Positions 35,345-43,636 of a DNA stretch of 64,000 bases are shown here, in pieces (the first letter of the stretch is position 1; every line of letters starts with the position of its first letter). Source of the DNA: Caldimonas thermodepolymerans (GTDB lineage: Bacteria > Pseudomonadota > Gammaproteobacteria > Burkholderiales > Burkholderiaceae_C). The stretch is from positions 3,534,001 through 3,598,000 of the forward strand of contig NZ_CP064338.1 in the NCBI RefSeq assembly GCF_015476235.1. The letters are read 5' to 3'. The translations under genes were made by a program, and so were the position numbers. The notes beneath the pieces are model-generated. The model saw only the letters and a list, made by a program, of their open reading frames with translations. It was not told the origin of the DNA and searched no databases.

Positions 35345-36904
35345 GTGTCCGCGTCCCCCGTCCTCCCCTCTGCCGAGTCGGCCCACGTCTACGAGAGCCA
35401 CGCCGTCCTGAGCGTCCAGCATCTCGGGGTGGCGTTCGGCACGCGGGTCATCCTGGCCGACGTGGATTTCGAACTCGAGGCCGGAGGCCTGCACGTGCTG
35501 ATGGGCCCGATGGGCACCGGCAAGTCCACGCTGCTGCGCTCGCTGGCCGGCCTCAACCGCCGCAGCACGCGCTTCGCGGGCTGGGGCAAGGTGGTCTGCC
35601 TGGGCCGGCAGCTCGCGCCCCATGAATGGGGCAGCGACGAACGGCTGCAGCTGGTCCAGCAGCAGCCGCGCTTCCTGATGCTGACCGTGCTGGAGGTGCT
35701 CGCCGAGGCGCTGCGCGCGCAGCATGGCCCGCTGACGCCGGCGCAGACGGCCGAGCAGTCCGAGCAGCTGCTGCGCGAACTCGACCAGACCGCGCTGCTC
35801 GCACACCTGCGTCGCCGCGTCGTCGACCTGGACACCAGCCTGCAGCGCGCCGTCGCGATCCTCGCCGCCGCCGCGCGTCGCCCCAAGATCCTGATGATCG
35901 ACGAGCCGGCCACCGGCCTGTCGGACTACGACGCGCACGGCCTGTTCGACCTGATCCGGCGGCTGCGCGCCGACGCCACCGTGATGGTGGTGCTGCACAA
36001 CCTGCGCCATGCGCGCTCGCTGGCCACCCACATGATGCTGCTGGCCGGTGGACGGATCCAGGCCAGCTGCAGCGTCGACGAATTCTTCGACCGCCCGCCC
36101 AACGCGGTGGTGCGCCAGTTCGTCACCACCGGCAGCTGCCACCTGCCTGCCCCGGACGCCGACCCGAGCACGCTGGCCGACGACGCCACGCCACCCCCGC
36201 CGCTGCCCGAGGCAGCGCTGCACGCCATCGCCGCCGCGCGCCGCCAGGACGAGGAGGCCGCCGCCGCGCCACCGGCACCTGCCGCCGCAGCCGCACCGCC
36301 TCCGGCCGTCGCGACCCCGGCGCCGGCCCCCGCGGTGCCCGCACCGCCGGTGCGCCGCTACAAGGTGCTGCAGACCAACAACGGCTTCGAGCTGGCCAAC
36401 AGCATCGCCGCCACGGCCCTGCCCAGCTCGCTCGCGCCGCGCGGCTTCTCCTGGGTGGTGCCCGGGCGCCTGGCCGGCTGCCCGATGCCGGGCGCGGTGG
36501 CCGACATCGACTACGACCTTGCGGCGCTCAAGCGCGTGGGCATCACCAAGCTGATCACGCTGACCGAGCGCGACCTGGACCAGGCCGCGCTGCGCCGCCA
36601 CGGGCTGACCAACCTGCACCTGCCGATCCGCGACCGCGAACCGCCCACCGTCGCGCAGACCCACATGCTGCTGACCCACATGCAGCGCCTGCTCGACAAG
36701 GGCGAGTCGCTCGCGGTGCACTGCCTCGCCGGCCTCGGCCGCACCGGCACCGTGCTGGCCGCCTGGCTGATCCGCGAAGGCGGCCTGGCCGCCGACGAGG
36801 CGCTCAAGCGCATCCGTCGCATCGACCCGGCCTTCGTGCAGAGCCAGGAGCAGGAGCAGTTCCTGTTCGCCTACGAGCAGGCGCTGACGCAGCAGCTGCT
36901 CTGA
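35345..36904 (+). CDS. ABC ATPase fused to a dual-specificity protein phosphatase
   Basis: About 519 residues from the proposed GTG; no ribosome site confirms the start. Residues 20-270 are an ABC ATPase: Walker A GPMGTGKST (54-62), Walker B ILMIDEP (182-188) and an H-loop His in VVLHNLRHA. The signature motif is degenerate: DTSLQRA instead of LSGGQ. A Pro/Ala linker (about 275-335) leads to a C-terminal dual-specificity/tyrosine phosphatase domain with the P-loop HCLAGLGRTG (catalytic Cys460, Arg466) and a preceding IRDREPP loop that can give the general-acid Asp. No membrane segment. It sits between the chemosensory kinase and a roadblock-like gene. Substrates are unknown; the fusion suggests nucleotide-controlled dephosphorylation. 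Confidence 0.82.
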   Translation: MSASPVLPSAESAHVYESHAVLSVQHLGVAFGTRVILADVDFELEAGGLHVLMGPMGTGKSTLLRSLAGLNRRSTRFAGWGKVVCLGRQLAPHEWGSDERLQLVQQQPRFLMLTVLEVLAEALRAQHGPLTPAQTAEQSEQLLRELDQTALLAHLRRRVVDLDTSLQRAVAILAAAARRPKILMIDEPATGLSDYDAHGLFDLIRRLRADATVMVVLHNLRHARSLATHMMLLAGGRIQASCSVDEFFDRPPNAVVRQFVTTGSCHLPAPDADPSTLADDATPPPPLPEAALHAIAAARRQDEEAAAAPPAPAAAAAPPPAVATPAPAPAVPAPPVRRYKVLQTNNGFELANSIAATALPSSLAPRGFSWVVPGRLAGCPMPGAVADIDYDLAALKRVGITKLITLTERDLDQAALRRHGLTNLHLPIRDREPPTVAQTHMLLTHMQRLLDKGESLAVHCLAGLGRTGTVLAAWLIREGGLAADEALKRIRRIDPAFVQSQEQEQFLFAYEQALTQQLL

Positions 36905-36962
36905 GGCGCCCCGCTTTCCCCTCTTCCATCCACTTCCACATCCATATCAAGGGAGCCCTTCC

Positions 36963-37367
36963 ATGAGCCTCGAGTCCGCCCTGCAAACCGCCGTGTCCAG
37001 CATCCCCGAATGCGTTGCCGCCGGCTTCGTCGACGTGTCCTCCGGCATGCTCATGGCGATCAAGACCGTCGATTCGCACCCGCGCGAGGTCATCGACCTG
37101 GTGGCGGCCGCGACGGCCGACCTGTTCAACGGCCCCAACGTCTCCCTGATCGAGAAGCTGTTCAAGCGCTCCCGCGGCGTGGCCGACGACGGGCACCACT
37201 ACTTCCAGGAAATCATCGTCAACAGCGACAACCTGATCCACGTGTTCATCCGCGGCAAGGCCAACCCGGAATACGTGGCGGTGTTCGTCTGCCGTCGCTC
37301 GGCCAACCTCGGCATGGTGCTGACCAAGTCGCGCCTGGCCATGCCCCAGCTCGAATCCGCGACCTGA
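36963..37367 (+). CDS. Roadblock/LC7-like small protein
   Basis: 134 residues, soluble. The order helix (LESALQTAVSSIPECVA), strand pair (AAGFVDVSSGMLMAI), long helix, strands (YFQEIIVNSDNLIHVFIR, YVAVFVCRR) and final helix matches the roadblock/LC7 (MglB-like) fold, though sequence similarity is only general. Such proteins dimerise and act on small GTPases or as scaffolds. AAGGGAG precedes the ATG. It follows the ABC-phosphatase gene by 58 bases and ends the cluster; a hairpin lies 12 bases after its stop. No Ras-like GTPase is in the window, so a partner is not evident. Confidence 0.65.
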   Translation: MSLESALQTAVSSIPECVAAGFVDVSSGMLMAIKTVDSHPREVIDLVAAATADLFNGPNVSLIEKLFKRSRGVADDGHHYFQEIIVNSDNLIHVFIRGKANPEYVAVFVCRRSANLGMVLTKSRLAMPQLESAT

Positions 37368-37379
37368 ACTCCGCCCCCG

Positions 37380-37401
37380 CGACGCGGCCCTCGCCGCGTC
37401 G
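37380..37401 (+). terminator. Hairpin at the end of the chemosensory/phosphatase cluster
   Basis: CGACGCGG and CCGCGTCG form a perfect 8-bp stem with a six-base loop, 12 bases after the last stop codon. No T-tract, but it is the only candidate end for the plus-strand cluster before the convergent EamA gene. Confidence 0.5.
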
Positions 37402-37425
37402 TGCCCCGGCCTGCGGCACCCCGCC

Positions 37426-38346
37426 CTAGGCCGGACCGGAGCGCTGCGCGCCCGCTGCCTTCGCGCCCAGGCGGGCCGGCCCCAGCGCCGCCAGCAGCGC
37501 GGCGCCCACGATCAGCGCCCCGCCGGCCAGTGTCTGGCCCCTGAGCACCTCCCCGCCCCACAGCACCGACGAGATCGAGGCGAACACCACCTCGGTCAGC
37601 ATCACCACGGCCGTCACCTGCGCCGGCAGGCGCGCGGCACCGAACTGGTAGGCCATGTTGGAGCACACGAAAGTCAGCGCCAGCCCCACGGCGATCGCCA
37701 GCCAGCCCCACTGCGGCACGGGCGGCGGCGTCACGCCGCGCGCCGGCCCCAGCCCGGTGGCCAGCACCAGCGCCATCGCCACGCAGCCGGTGAGCATCGC
37801 CAGCGCACGCCCTTCCTCGCGCGTGCGCCCGGCCAGGCGGCGCAGCATCACGCTGTTGGTCGCGAAGGCCAGGCCCCCGAGCAGGGCCAGCCAGTCCGCC
37901 AGCCCGTGCGGCACCGGCCACGGCGCGCCCTCGGGCTTGAGCACGATGGCCGCGCCGGCCAGCGCCAGCACCACGCGCAGCAGCCCGTGCAGCGTGAAGT
38001 GCTCGTTGAGCAGCACGCGCGCCAGCAGCACCGACCACAGCGGCATCAGGTAGAACAGCAGCACCACGCGCACCACCTCGCCGATGCTGACGGCCCAGTT
38101 GAACGCCGCGTTGGTGGTGCCCGAGGCCACCGAGAGGATCCACAGCTGCGGCTGGCTCAGCAGCTGACGCAAGCCCTGCGGACGCCAGGCCAGCAGCGCC
38201 AGCGCCGCGATGGCGTAGACGATGACGGTGCTCCACAGGGGGTGCAGCCCGCGCGCATGCAGCTCGCGCAGCGGCCACCAGGACAGGCCCCAGACCAGGG
38301 CATTGAGCAGCAGTGCAGGAATCGACCAGGGGGAACGCGTCGGCAT
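37426..38346 (-). CDS. EamA family transporter
   Basis: 306 residues, ten hydrophobic helices in two EamA repeats. The first helix is PALLLNALVWGLSWWPLREL; the second repeat begins LADWLALLGGLAFATNSVML, and AVVMLTEVVFASISSVLWG is the conserved ninth helix region. Probably exports a metabolite or amino acid; the substrate is unknown. The ATG at MPTRSPW is chosen over an in-frame TTG 24 bases upstream. It may be co-transcribed with lplT, 87 bases upstream. Confidence 0.85.
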   Translation of the reverse strand: MPTRSPWSIPALLLNALVWGLSWWPLRELHARGLHPLWSTVIVYAIAALALLAWRPQGLRQLLSQPQLWILSVASGTTNAAFNWAVSIGEVVRVVLLFYLMPLWSVLLARVLLNEHFTLHGLLRVVLALAGAAIVLKPEGAPWPVPHGLADWLALLGGLAFATNSVMLRRLAGRTREEGRALAMLTGCVAMALVLATGLGPARGVTPPPVPQWGWLAIAVGLALTFVCSNMAYQFGAARLPAQVTAVVMLTEVVFASISSVLWGGEVLRGQTLAGGALIVGAALLAALGPARLGAKAAGAQRSGPA

Positions 38347-38433
38347 CCCACCATTGTCGCGGAGCGGCAATGTCCGCTCCGGTGTGCGCCCACCGGCACG
38401 ACCTCGGCCGGTGCGCCATGCGGGCGAAGGAAA

Positions 38434-39711
38434 TCAGTGGTGGTCGCTGCGCGCCAGTTCCAGCAGCTTCTCGACCTCGTCGGCGTGGCGCTCGAGGTTG
38501 CGCTCGTGCCAGTGCTTGATCAGCCACATGGTGCCGGCCACCACCAGCCCGAACATCGTGATCGCGCCGAAGGCCGACAGGCCGAACTTGGTCAGCGCCG
38601 CGTAGAAGGCGCCCAGGCCCAGGATGCAGGCCTGCTCGTTGAAGTTCTGCACCGCGATCGAGCGGCCCGCGCCCATCAGGTTGTGGCCGCGGTGCTGCAG
38701 CAGTGCGTTCATCGGCACCACCAGGTAGCCACCCAGCCCGCCCAGCAGGATCAGGAAGGGCGCGGCCAGCCAGGCGTTGGTGATGAAGTTGAGCACGATG
38801 ACCAGCAGCCCCATCGCGATGCCCAGCGGGATCACGCGCGTGGCCACGTCCAGCCGCATGTGCAGCGAGGCGATCACCGCCCCGACGGCGGTGCCCACCG
38901 CGACCACGCCCACCAGCGACGAGGCCTCGGTGGTGCCGTAGCCCAGCGCCACCGCGGCCCAGGCCAGCACGATGTAGCGCAGATTGCCCGACACGCCCCA
39001 GAACAGCGTCGTGGTCGCCAGCGAGATCTGGCCCAGCTTGTCGCGCCACAGGCGGCGGTTGCAGGTGCGGAAGTCGCGCACCATCTCCAGCAGCGTGCCC
39101 GGCAGCGGCTGCAGCGGTGCGTCGGTGCGCGGGATGTAGAGGTTGAACAGCGCCGCGACCACGTACAACAGGATGATCGACGCGATCGCCGCCTCAGCCG
39201 GCGTGTCGATGCCCAGGTGCACGCCCGGCAGCTCGATCGCGAGCAGGTACGGCGCCACCGCCGGGCCGACCAGCTGGCCGCCCAGCAGCACGCCCAGGAT
39301 GATCGAGGCGATCGTCAGCCCCTCGATCCAGCCGTTGGCCTTGACCAGTTGCGACGGCGGCAGCAGCTCGGTGAGGATGCCGTACTTGGCCGGCGAGTAG
39401 GCCGCCGCGCCCAGCCCGACGATCGCGTACGACATCAGCGGGTGCGTGCCGAACAGCATCATCAGGCACCCCACGACCTTGATCGTGTTCGAGATGAACA
39501 TGACCTTGCCCTTGGGGATGAAGTCCGCGAAGGCGCCGACGAACGGGGCCAGCACCACGTAGAACAGCGCGAACATCGGCACCAGCGCGGCGCGCTGCCA
39601 TTCGGCTGCGCCGGACGTGCGTAGCAGTTCCACCGCCGCGACGAACAACGCGTTGTCGGCCAGCGAGCTGAAGAACTGCGCCGACATGATGGTGTAGAAG
39701 CCTTTTTTCAT
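38434..39711 (-). CDS. lplT: Lysophospholipid transporter LplT
   Basis: 425 residues, a major-facilitator protein with about twelve helices. FYTIMSAQFFSSLADNALFVAA at the N-terminus, GKVMFISNTIKVVGC, SPAKYGILTELLPPSQLVKANG and the C-terminal QHRGHNLMGAGRSIAVQNFNE are characteristic of LplT, which flips lysophosphatidylethanolamine inward for reacylation. In enterics lplT precedes aas; here no acyltransferase is adjacent and the gene is divergent from alr, an arrangement I recall in other Burkholderiales. Confidence 0.9.
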   Translation of the reverse strand: MKKGFYTIMSAQFFSSLADNALFVAAVELLRTSGAAEWQRAALVPMFALFYVVLAPFVGAFADFIPKGKVMFISNTIKVVGCLMMLFGTHPLMSYAIVGLGAAAYSPAKYGILTELLPPSQLVKANGWIEGLTIASIILGVLLGGQLVGPAVAPYLLAIELPGVHLGIDTPAEAAIASIILLYVVAALFNLYIPRTDAPLQPLPGTLLEMVRDFRTCNRRLWRDKLGQISLATTTLFWGVSGNLRYIVLAWAAVALGYGTTEASSLVGVVAVGTAVGAVIASLHMRLDVATRVIPLGIAMGLLVIVLNFITNAWLAAPFLILLGGLGGYLVVPMNALLQHRGHNLMGAGRSIAVQNFNEQACILGLGAFYAALTKFGLSAFGAITMFGLVVAGTMWLIKHWHERNLERHADEVEKLLELARSDHH

Positions 39712-39901
39712 TCAAATCACTGCAAGCACTCGGCTTCTTTCGGCGGTCGTGTGGGCTTTTCGTGAACTTCTCGCGATCAGGTCGCGGCGTGCGCCAGGGG
39801 GGCGCCCGCCCGGCGCGCCCGGCTTTATAGCACGCTCAATCCCGTGATCCGGGCACAAATCCCGCACTTGTTCGGCGTGGCCGCTGGCAGAATCGGCGTT
39901 C

Positions 39902-41014
39902 ATGCCGCGCCCGATCCAAGCCCTCATCCATCCCGACGCATTGGCCCACAACCTGGCACGCGCCCGCGCCTGTGCACCCGGCGCCAAGGTCTGGGCGGTC
40001 GTCAAGGCCAACGCCTACGGCCATGGCATCGAACGTGCCTACCCCGGGCTGCAAGGCGCCGACGGGTTCGCGCTGCTGGACCTGGCCGAGGCCGAGCGCA
40101 TCCGCGCGCTGGGCTGGCGGGGCCCCATCCTGCTGCTCGAGGGCTGCTTCGAGCCGCGCGACCTGGAGGTCTGCTCCCGACTCAACATCTGGCACGTGGT
40201 GCACTGCAACGAGCAGATCGACTGGCTCGCCACGCACAAGACCACCTGGCCGCACCGCGTGTTCCTGAAGCTCAACACGGGCATGAACCGCCTCGGCTTC
40301 ACGCCCGGCGCGTTCCGCACCGCGTGGATGCGGCTGTCGGGCCTGACGCAGGTGGACGAGATCTCGCTGATCACCCACTTCTCCGATGCCGACACCGACA
40401 CCGGCATCGAGCACCAGGTGGCCGCCTTCAACGCCGCCACCGAGGGCCTGCCCGGCGAGCGCTCGCTGGCCAACAGCGCCGCGGTGCTGCGCTTTGCCGC
40501 CGCGCGCCCCGACGTGCGCGGCGACTGGGTGCGCCCCGGCATCCTGGTCTACGGCAGCTCGCCCGACTTCCCCGTGCGCACGATTGCCGACTGGAACCTG
40601 CGCCCCGCGATGACGCTGCGCTCGCGCGTCATCGGCGTGCAGCAGCTGCAGCCCGGCGACACGGTCGGCTACGGCAGCACCTTCCGCGCCGACGCGCGGA
40701 CGCGCATCGGCGTGGTCGCCTGCGGCTATGCCGACGGCTACCCGCGCCACTGCGGCACCGGCACCCCGGTGCTGGTCGACGGCGTGCGCACCCGCCTCGT
40801 CGGGCGCGTCTCGATGGACATGATCACCGTGGACCTCACCCCCGTGCCGCAGGCCGGCCTGGGCAGCGAGGTCACGCTGTGGGGCCACGGCCCGCGCGGC
40901 AGCCTGCTGCCGATCGACGAGGTCGCCCAGGCCGCCGGCACCGTGGGCTATGAACTGATGTGCGCGGTGGCGCCGCGCGTGCCGGTGGCGGTGCAGGAAC
41001 TGCAGTCCGACTGA
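39902..41014 (+). CDS. alr: Alanine racemase
   Basis: 370 residues. The PLP lysine is in [12 protein letters not shown] (Lys35 or so) and the second catalytic residue in [27 protein letters not shown]-type [15 protein letters not shown] and [10 protein letters not shown] are further conserved blocks. It interconverts L- and D-alanine for peptidoglycan synthesis in the cytoplasm. The ATG opens directly on the family N-terminus. It is divergent from lplT with a 190-bp gap that must hold both promoters. Confidence 0.95.
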   Translation: MPRPIQALIHPDALAHNLARARACAPGAKVWAVVKANAYGHGIERAYPGLQGADGFALLDLAEAERIRALGWRGPILLLEGCFEPRDLEVCSRLNIWHVVHCNEQIDWLATHKTTWPHRVFLKLNTGMNRLGFTPGAFRTAWMRLSGLTQVDEISLITHFSDADTDTGIEHQVAAFNAATEGLPGERSLANSAAVLRFAAARPDVRGDWVRPGILVYGSSPDFPVRTIADWNLRPAMTLRSRVIGVQQLQPGDTVGYGSTFRADARTRIGVVACGYADGYPRHCGTGTPVLVDGVRTRLVGRVSMDMITVDLTPVPQAGLGSEVTLWGHGPRGSLLPIDEVAQAAGTVGYELMCAVAPRVPVAVQELQSD

Positions 41015-41033
41015 CGCCCCGCGCCCACCCGGC

Positions 41034-41462
41034 ATGACGGCCGCACTGCTGACGCTGCTGTTGCTGTCCCCGCTCTTCGCCGGTTTTCTCTGGCTCGTCT
41101 ACCGGCAGTGGCGCGACCACGGCCTCGCGCCGCCCGGGCCGCAGCAGGCCGCCGCGCTGGTCGTGCTGCTCGGACTGTACGCCGCGATGGCCCTGCTCGA
41201 CTGGGCGGATCCCTGGACGGCGTGGCTGAACACCCTGCCCTCGCCGGCCGCCCACCGCATCCTGCCCGCCGTGTGGGCGGTGTACAGCCTGCCGCTGTGG
41301 GCCACGACGCTGGTCTGCTGCCCGCAGGCGGCACGCGACGGCGGCGCCTGGCTGTCGCCCCGGCTGGGTGCGGTGTCGCTGCGGGGCTACCGGATGGTCG
41401 GGTGGGGGTTGCTGGGCTGCAGCGTGGTCGTCTTTGGTGTGCTGGTGGGGGCGGGTCATTGA
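41034..41462 (+). CDS. Small integral membrane protein, unknown
   Basis: 142 residues with four likely transmembrane helices (about 5-24, 39-58, 75-95 and 120-140). A short distance (19 bases) from alr suggests co-transcription. No family is recognised. It marks the right edge of the GC-rich alr block before the lower-GC patch. Confidence 0.7.
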   Translation: MTAALLTLLLLSPLFAGFLWLVYRQWRDHGLAPPGPQQAAALVVLLGLYAAMALLDWADPWTAWLNTLPSPAAHRILPAVWAVYSLPLWATTLVCCPQAARDGGAWLSPRLGAVSLRGYRMVGWGLLGCSVVVFGVLVGAGH

Positions 41463-41553
41463 GGTGGCCAGAGGCCGGCCCCACCCGCAGGCAGCCATCC
41501 CCCATCCGACACCGGCCGTCCGCGTCCCCCGGTCAGGGGGCGTGGGCCAGCCA

Positions 41554-42105
41554 TCACTGACGCGAGCGCAATCGATCCAGCAGGCTCACGAAGTCAAACG
41601 GTTGCTGCAATTCGGGGATGCTTTCCAGCTTCTGGCGAAGCTCCTCGCTCAAGTTGGCGTAGTCGGACACCTCCCGTTCCAGCGCCATGCGTTCCCGCTC
41701 AAGAAGCTGTGCGACGTAACGTTCGCTCTTCGGGTCCACAGAAACGCCGGCGCGTTGCGCGACATCCCGGTAAACGCCATAAGCAACCATCAGTTGCCCT
41801 TTGGCAGGTGCTTCGCAGGCACTGACGGCACGAACAGAAAGAACGAAGGCCGCAACCTCCTGTTGTTTTTGGCTGAGGCCCATCCTGTTGAATACGTCGG
41901 CCCGGACTTCACGCCGTTGCGCCTGCATGCAGAGATCCACGCGCCTTTCAAATTCGCTGCGTGCTGCCTGGTATCGCTGGTAAGCGTGGTGCACTGCCCG
42001 CCCGGAGAGGCCGTCTCGCTCTTGCTGGGCTGCGAACACGGCGGTTGCCCCGAAGAGCGCCAACGTCAACACCGGGCACTTAATGCGTCGCCGCAGCGCA
42101 TCCAT
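41554..42105 (-). CDS. Putative secreted protein of unknown function
   Basis: 183 residues from the ATG at MDALRRR, which begins a good signal peptide (basic start, hydrophobic LTLALFGATAVFA, cleavage near residue 25). The mature part is helical and charged, with two Cys (DLCMQAQ, SACEAPA). No family is recognised. GC content of this stretch is about 55%, clearly below the flanks. It overlaps the end of the next minus-strand gene by 26 bases, so the two are probably translated from one mRNA. Confidence 0.65.
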   Translation of the reverse strand: MDALRRRIKCPVLTLALFGATAVFAAQQERDGLSGRAVHHAYQRYQAARSEFERRVDLCMQAQRREVRADVFNRMGLSQKQQEVAAFVLSVRAVSACEAPAKGQLMVAYGVYRDVAQRAGVSVDPKSERYVAQLLERERMALEREVSDYANLSEELRQKLESIPELQQPFDFVSLLDRLRSRQ

Positions 42106-42427
42106 GCAATATGCCTCGTGCAAACTCCCTCCAGAACGTCGACTCTTGTCCCACGGTGTCCAGCGCAGCGAGCTGCGCAATACGAACAATGACGGCGCGC
42201 TCGATCGTCGGCACCGCCGCCATGGCTCGCGCCATCATCTCAAAATCCGTCGACTGGATGTTATAGGCTGCTTTCAGTGCATCATTGCCGAGAAAGATGT
42301 TCACGAACGCGCCTGCAGGAACCATCACCTGCAGCATCGTCGCCAGATGATGCTTTTTTCGTATCTCCTCGATCGCGGCCTTGCTGCGAGGCCCGAACGT
42401 GACGCCAGTGACGGTTCGGCACTGCAC
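42080..42427 (-). CDS. Hypothetical protein of the low-GC patch
   Basis: 115 residues from a GTG start that has a strong GGGGAGGGG ribosome site. The sequence is mixed, with a basic N-terminal third (RSKAAIEEIRKKHH), a hydrophobic middle and a helical end; there is no signal or clear transmembrane helix. No family is recognised. Local GC falls to about 45-50%. It is transcribed ahead of, and overlaps, the secreted-protein gene. Confidence 0.6.
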   Translation of the reverse strand: MQCRTVTGVTFGPRSKAAIEEIRKKHHLATMLQVMVPAGAFVNIFLGNDALKAAYNIQSTDFEMMARAMAAVPTIERAVIVRIAQLAALDTVGQESTFWREFARGILHGCAAATH

Positions 42428-42650
42428 TCGCCCCTCCCCTTGGTATCCGTGTCAGTGCAGGATTATCTGGATCGGCGAAGAGTCTTTATGTATCGGTCAG
42501 TTTCCAGACCTTTCCATGCACAGCCGCGAATCCCACCACTCCTGCTCGGCAGGGCGCTTCCGCGCAAAGTCATTCCAGCAACGCTGTCGAATTCCGGCGG
42601 CTGGAAGCCCTGACGCTTTCAAACGAGCGAGCCGACACCTGGCTGCACCG

Positions 42651-42677
42651 GCCGTGCCCGCAAAAAAGGGGCACGGC
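42651..42677 (-). terminator. Hairpin after the two-domain secreted protein gene
   Basis: GCCGTGCCC and GGGCACGGC arms bracket an A-rich loop (T-rich on the minus strand), just beyond the stop of the minus-strand gene that ends at 42692. There is no T-run after the stem, so termination strength is uncertain. The 265-bp gap between this gene and the GTG at 42427 otherwise shows only lower-GC, non-coding-looking sequence. Confidence 0.5.
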
Positions 42678-42691
42678 AGCCAGAACGTCCC

Positions 42692-43414
42692 TTAGTTGTA
42701 CGCGCACATGTTCGCCGCGATCGCCGAAATCACCGAGTTCCCGTCCAGCACGAAGTCGGACTTGCTGACCTGCTGGCCGCTGAAGTCGAGCTCGTGGACG
42801 GTGCCGTAGCCGCGCCGGCAGTCCGCCAGCGGCACCACGAATTCGCCGTAGTCGGTGGTGTCGGCCGTGACGTCCTCGAACGCGAACAGCACGTGCAGGG
42901 CCTGCTGGCCGTCGTAGGGGGCCTTGCGCACGGTGTCGGTCTTCAGCGAAAAGCGGTTGCCCGTGCCCTTGGCGGTGGCGACGACCTTCCAGGTGCCTTC
43001 GGCCTCCACGCGCGAGCGCTTGCCGGTCTCGCTGTCCCAGCTGGCGCAGGCCGCGCTGCCCAGCGCATCGACCACGGTGTCGCCGAAGCGCACGAACTGA
43101 CCCTTGTTGACGTACTGGCCCTGCGTGTCGTTGTAGTAGACGTAGCCGTAGCCCTTGGGGCAGGACTCGAGCAGCACCACCACCTGCCCGTAGCTATAGG
43201 TGTGCTTTTTCTTGTCCTCGAGCTGGTAGACATAGGCGTAGCCGTTGCCCTTCTTGCCGTCCACGTTCGTCACGCGACCGCTGCCGGTCTTGCCGTACCA
43301 GGCGGCCGCATCGGTGGCCGCCAGCTCCACCCACCTGGCGTCGGCCTCCTCGGCGATCGCCGCCCCCATCAGGCTCACCCCGGCCACCAGCGGCCACACG
43401 CACTTCGCAATCAC
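42692..43414 (-). CDS. Secreted protein with two tandem homologous domains, unknown function
   Basis: 240 residues from a GTG with AAGGA upstream. A signal peptide ends near IAE-EAD (residue 21). The mature protein is two copies of a roughly 100-residue domain: the first has VVVLLESCPKGYGYVYYND ending in GSAACA, the second VVPLADCRRGYGTVHELD ending in AANMCA. Each copy therefore keeps a C-x-x-GYG motif and a second Cys, suggesting one disulphide per domain and a beta-rich periplasmic fold. No family is recognised. It is divergent from the thioesterase gene. Confidence 0.75.
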   Translation of the reverse strand: MIAKCVWPLVAGVSLMGAAIAEEADARWVELAATDAAAWYGKTGSGRVTNVDGKKGNGYAYVYQLEDKKKHTYSYGQVVVLLESCPKGYGYVYYNDTQGQYVNKGQFVRFGDTVVDALGSAACASWDSETGKRSRVEAEGTWKVVATAKGTGNRFSLKTDTVRKAPYDGQQALHVLFAFEDVTADTTDYGEFVVPLADCRRGYGTVHELDFSGQQVSKSDFVLDGNSVISAIAANMCAYN

Positions 43415-43445
43415 GATTGGGTCCTTCTTCGGTCAGTCCAAACAG

Positions 43446-43471
43446 AAAAGGCGCCGGCTCGAACCGGCGCC
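43446..43471 (-). terminator. Terminator-like hairpin in the 5' leader of the secreted-protein gene
   Basis: On the minus strand GGCGCCGG, a six-base loop, CCGGCGCC and TTTT form an intrinsic-terminator shape ending about 30 bases before the GTG start of the two-domain protein. No minus-strand gene ends upstream of it, so it could attenuate that gene or end a short leader RNA. It might also stop stray antisense transcription from the thioesterase region. Confidence 0.55.
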
Positions 43472-43636
43472 CTGCCCCCCCTGCTTTCGGCAGGCAACGG
43501 CCTGCCCTTGAGGGTACAACACCCCTGCGGTGCGGCCGCGCACGCCGCCGTCCGTGCGAAACGTCCGCCCGCCCGGGCCCGCGGCCGCCAGCGGCGGGCC
43601 CCCGCCCCCTGCCCCGGGCCGGACGGGGCTGGCATC

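Noticed and set aside
41500-43450. The low-GC patch as a mobile element or prophage remnant.
   Set aside because: I see no transposase, integrase, terminal repeats or target-site duplication.
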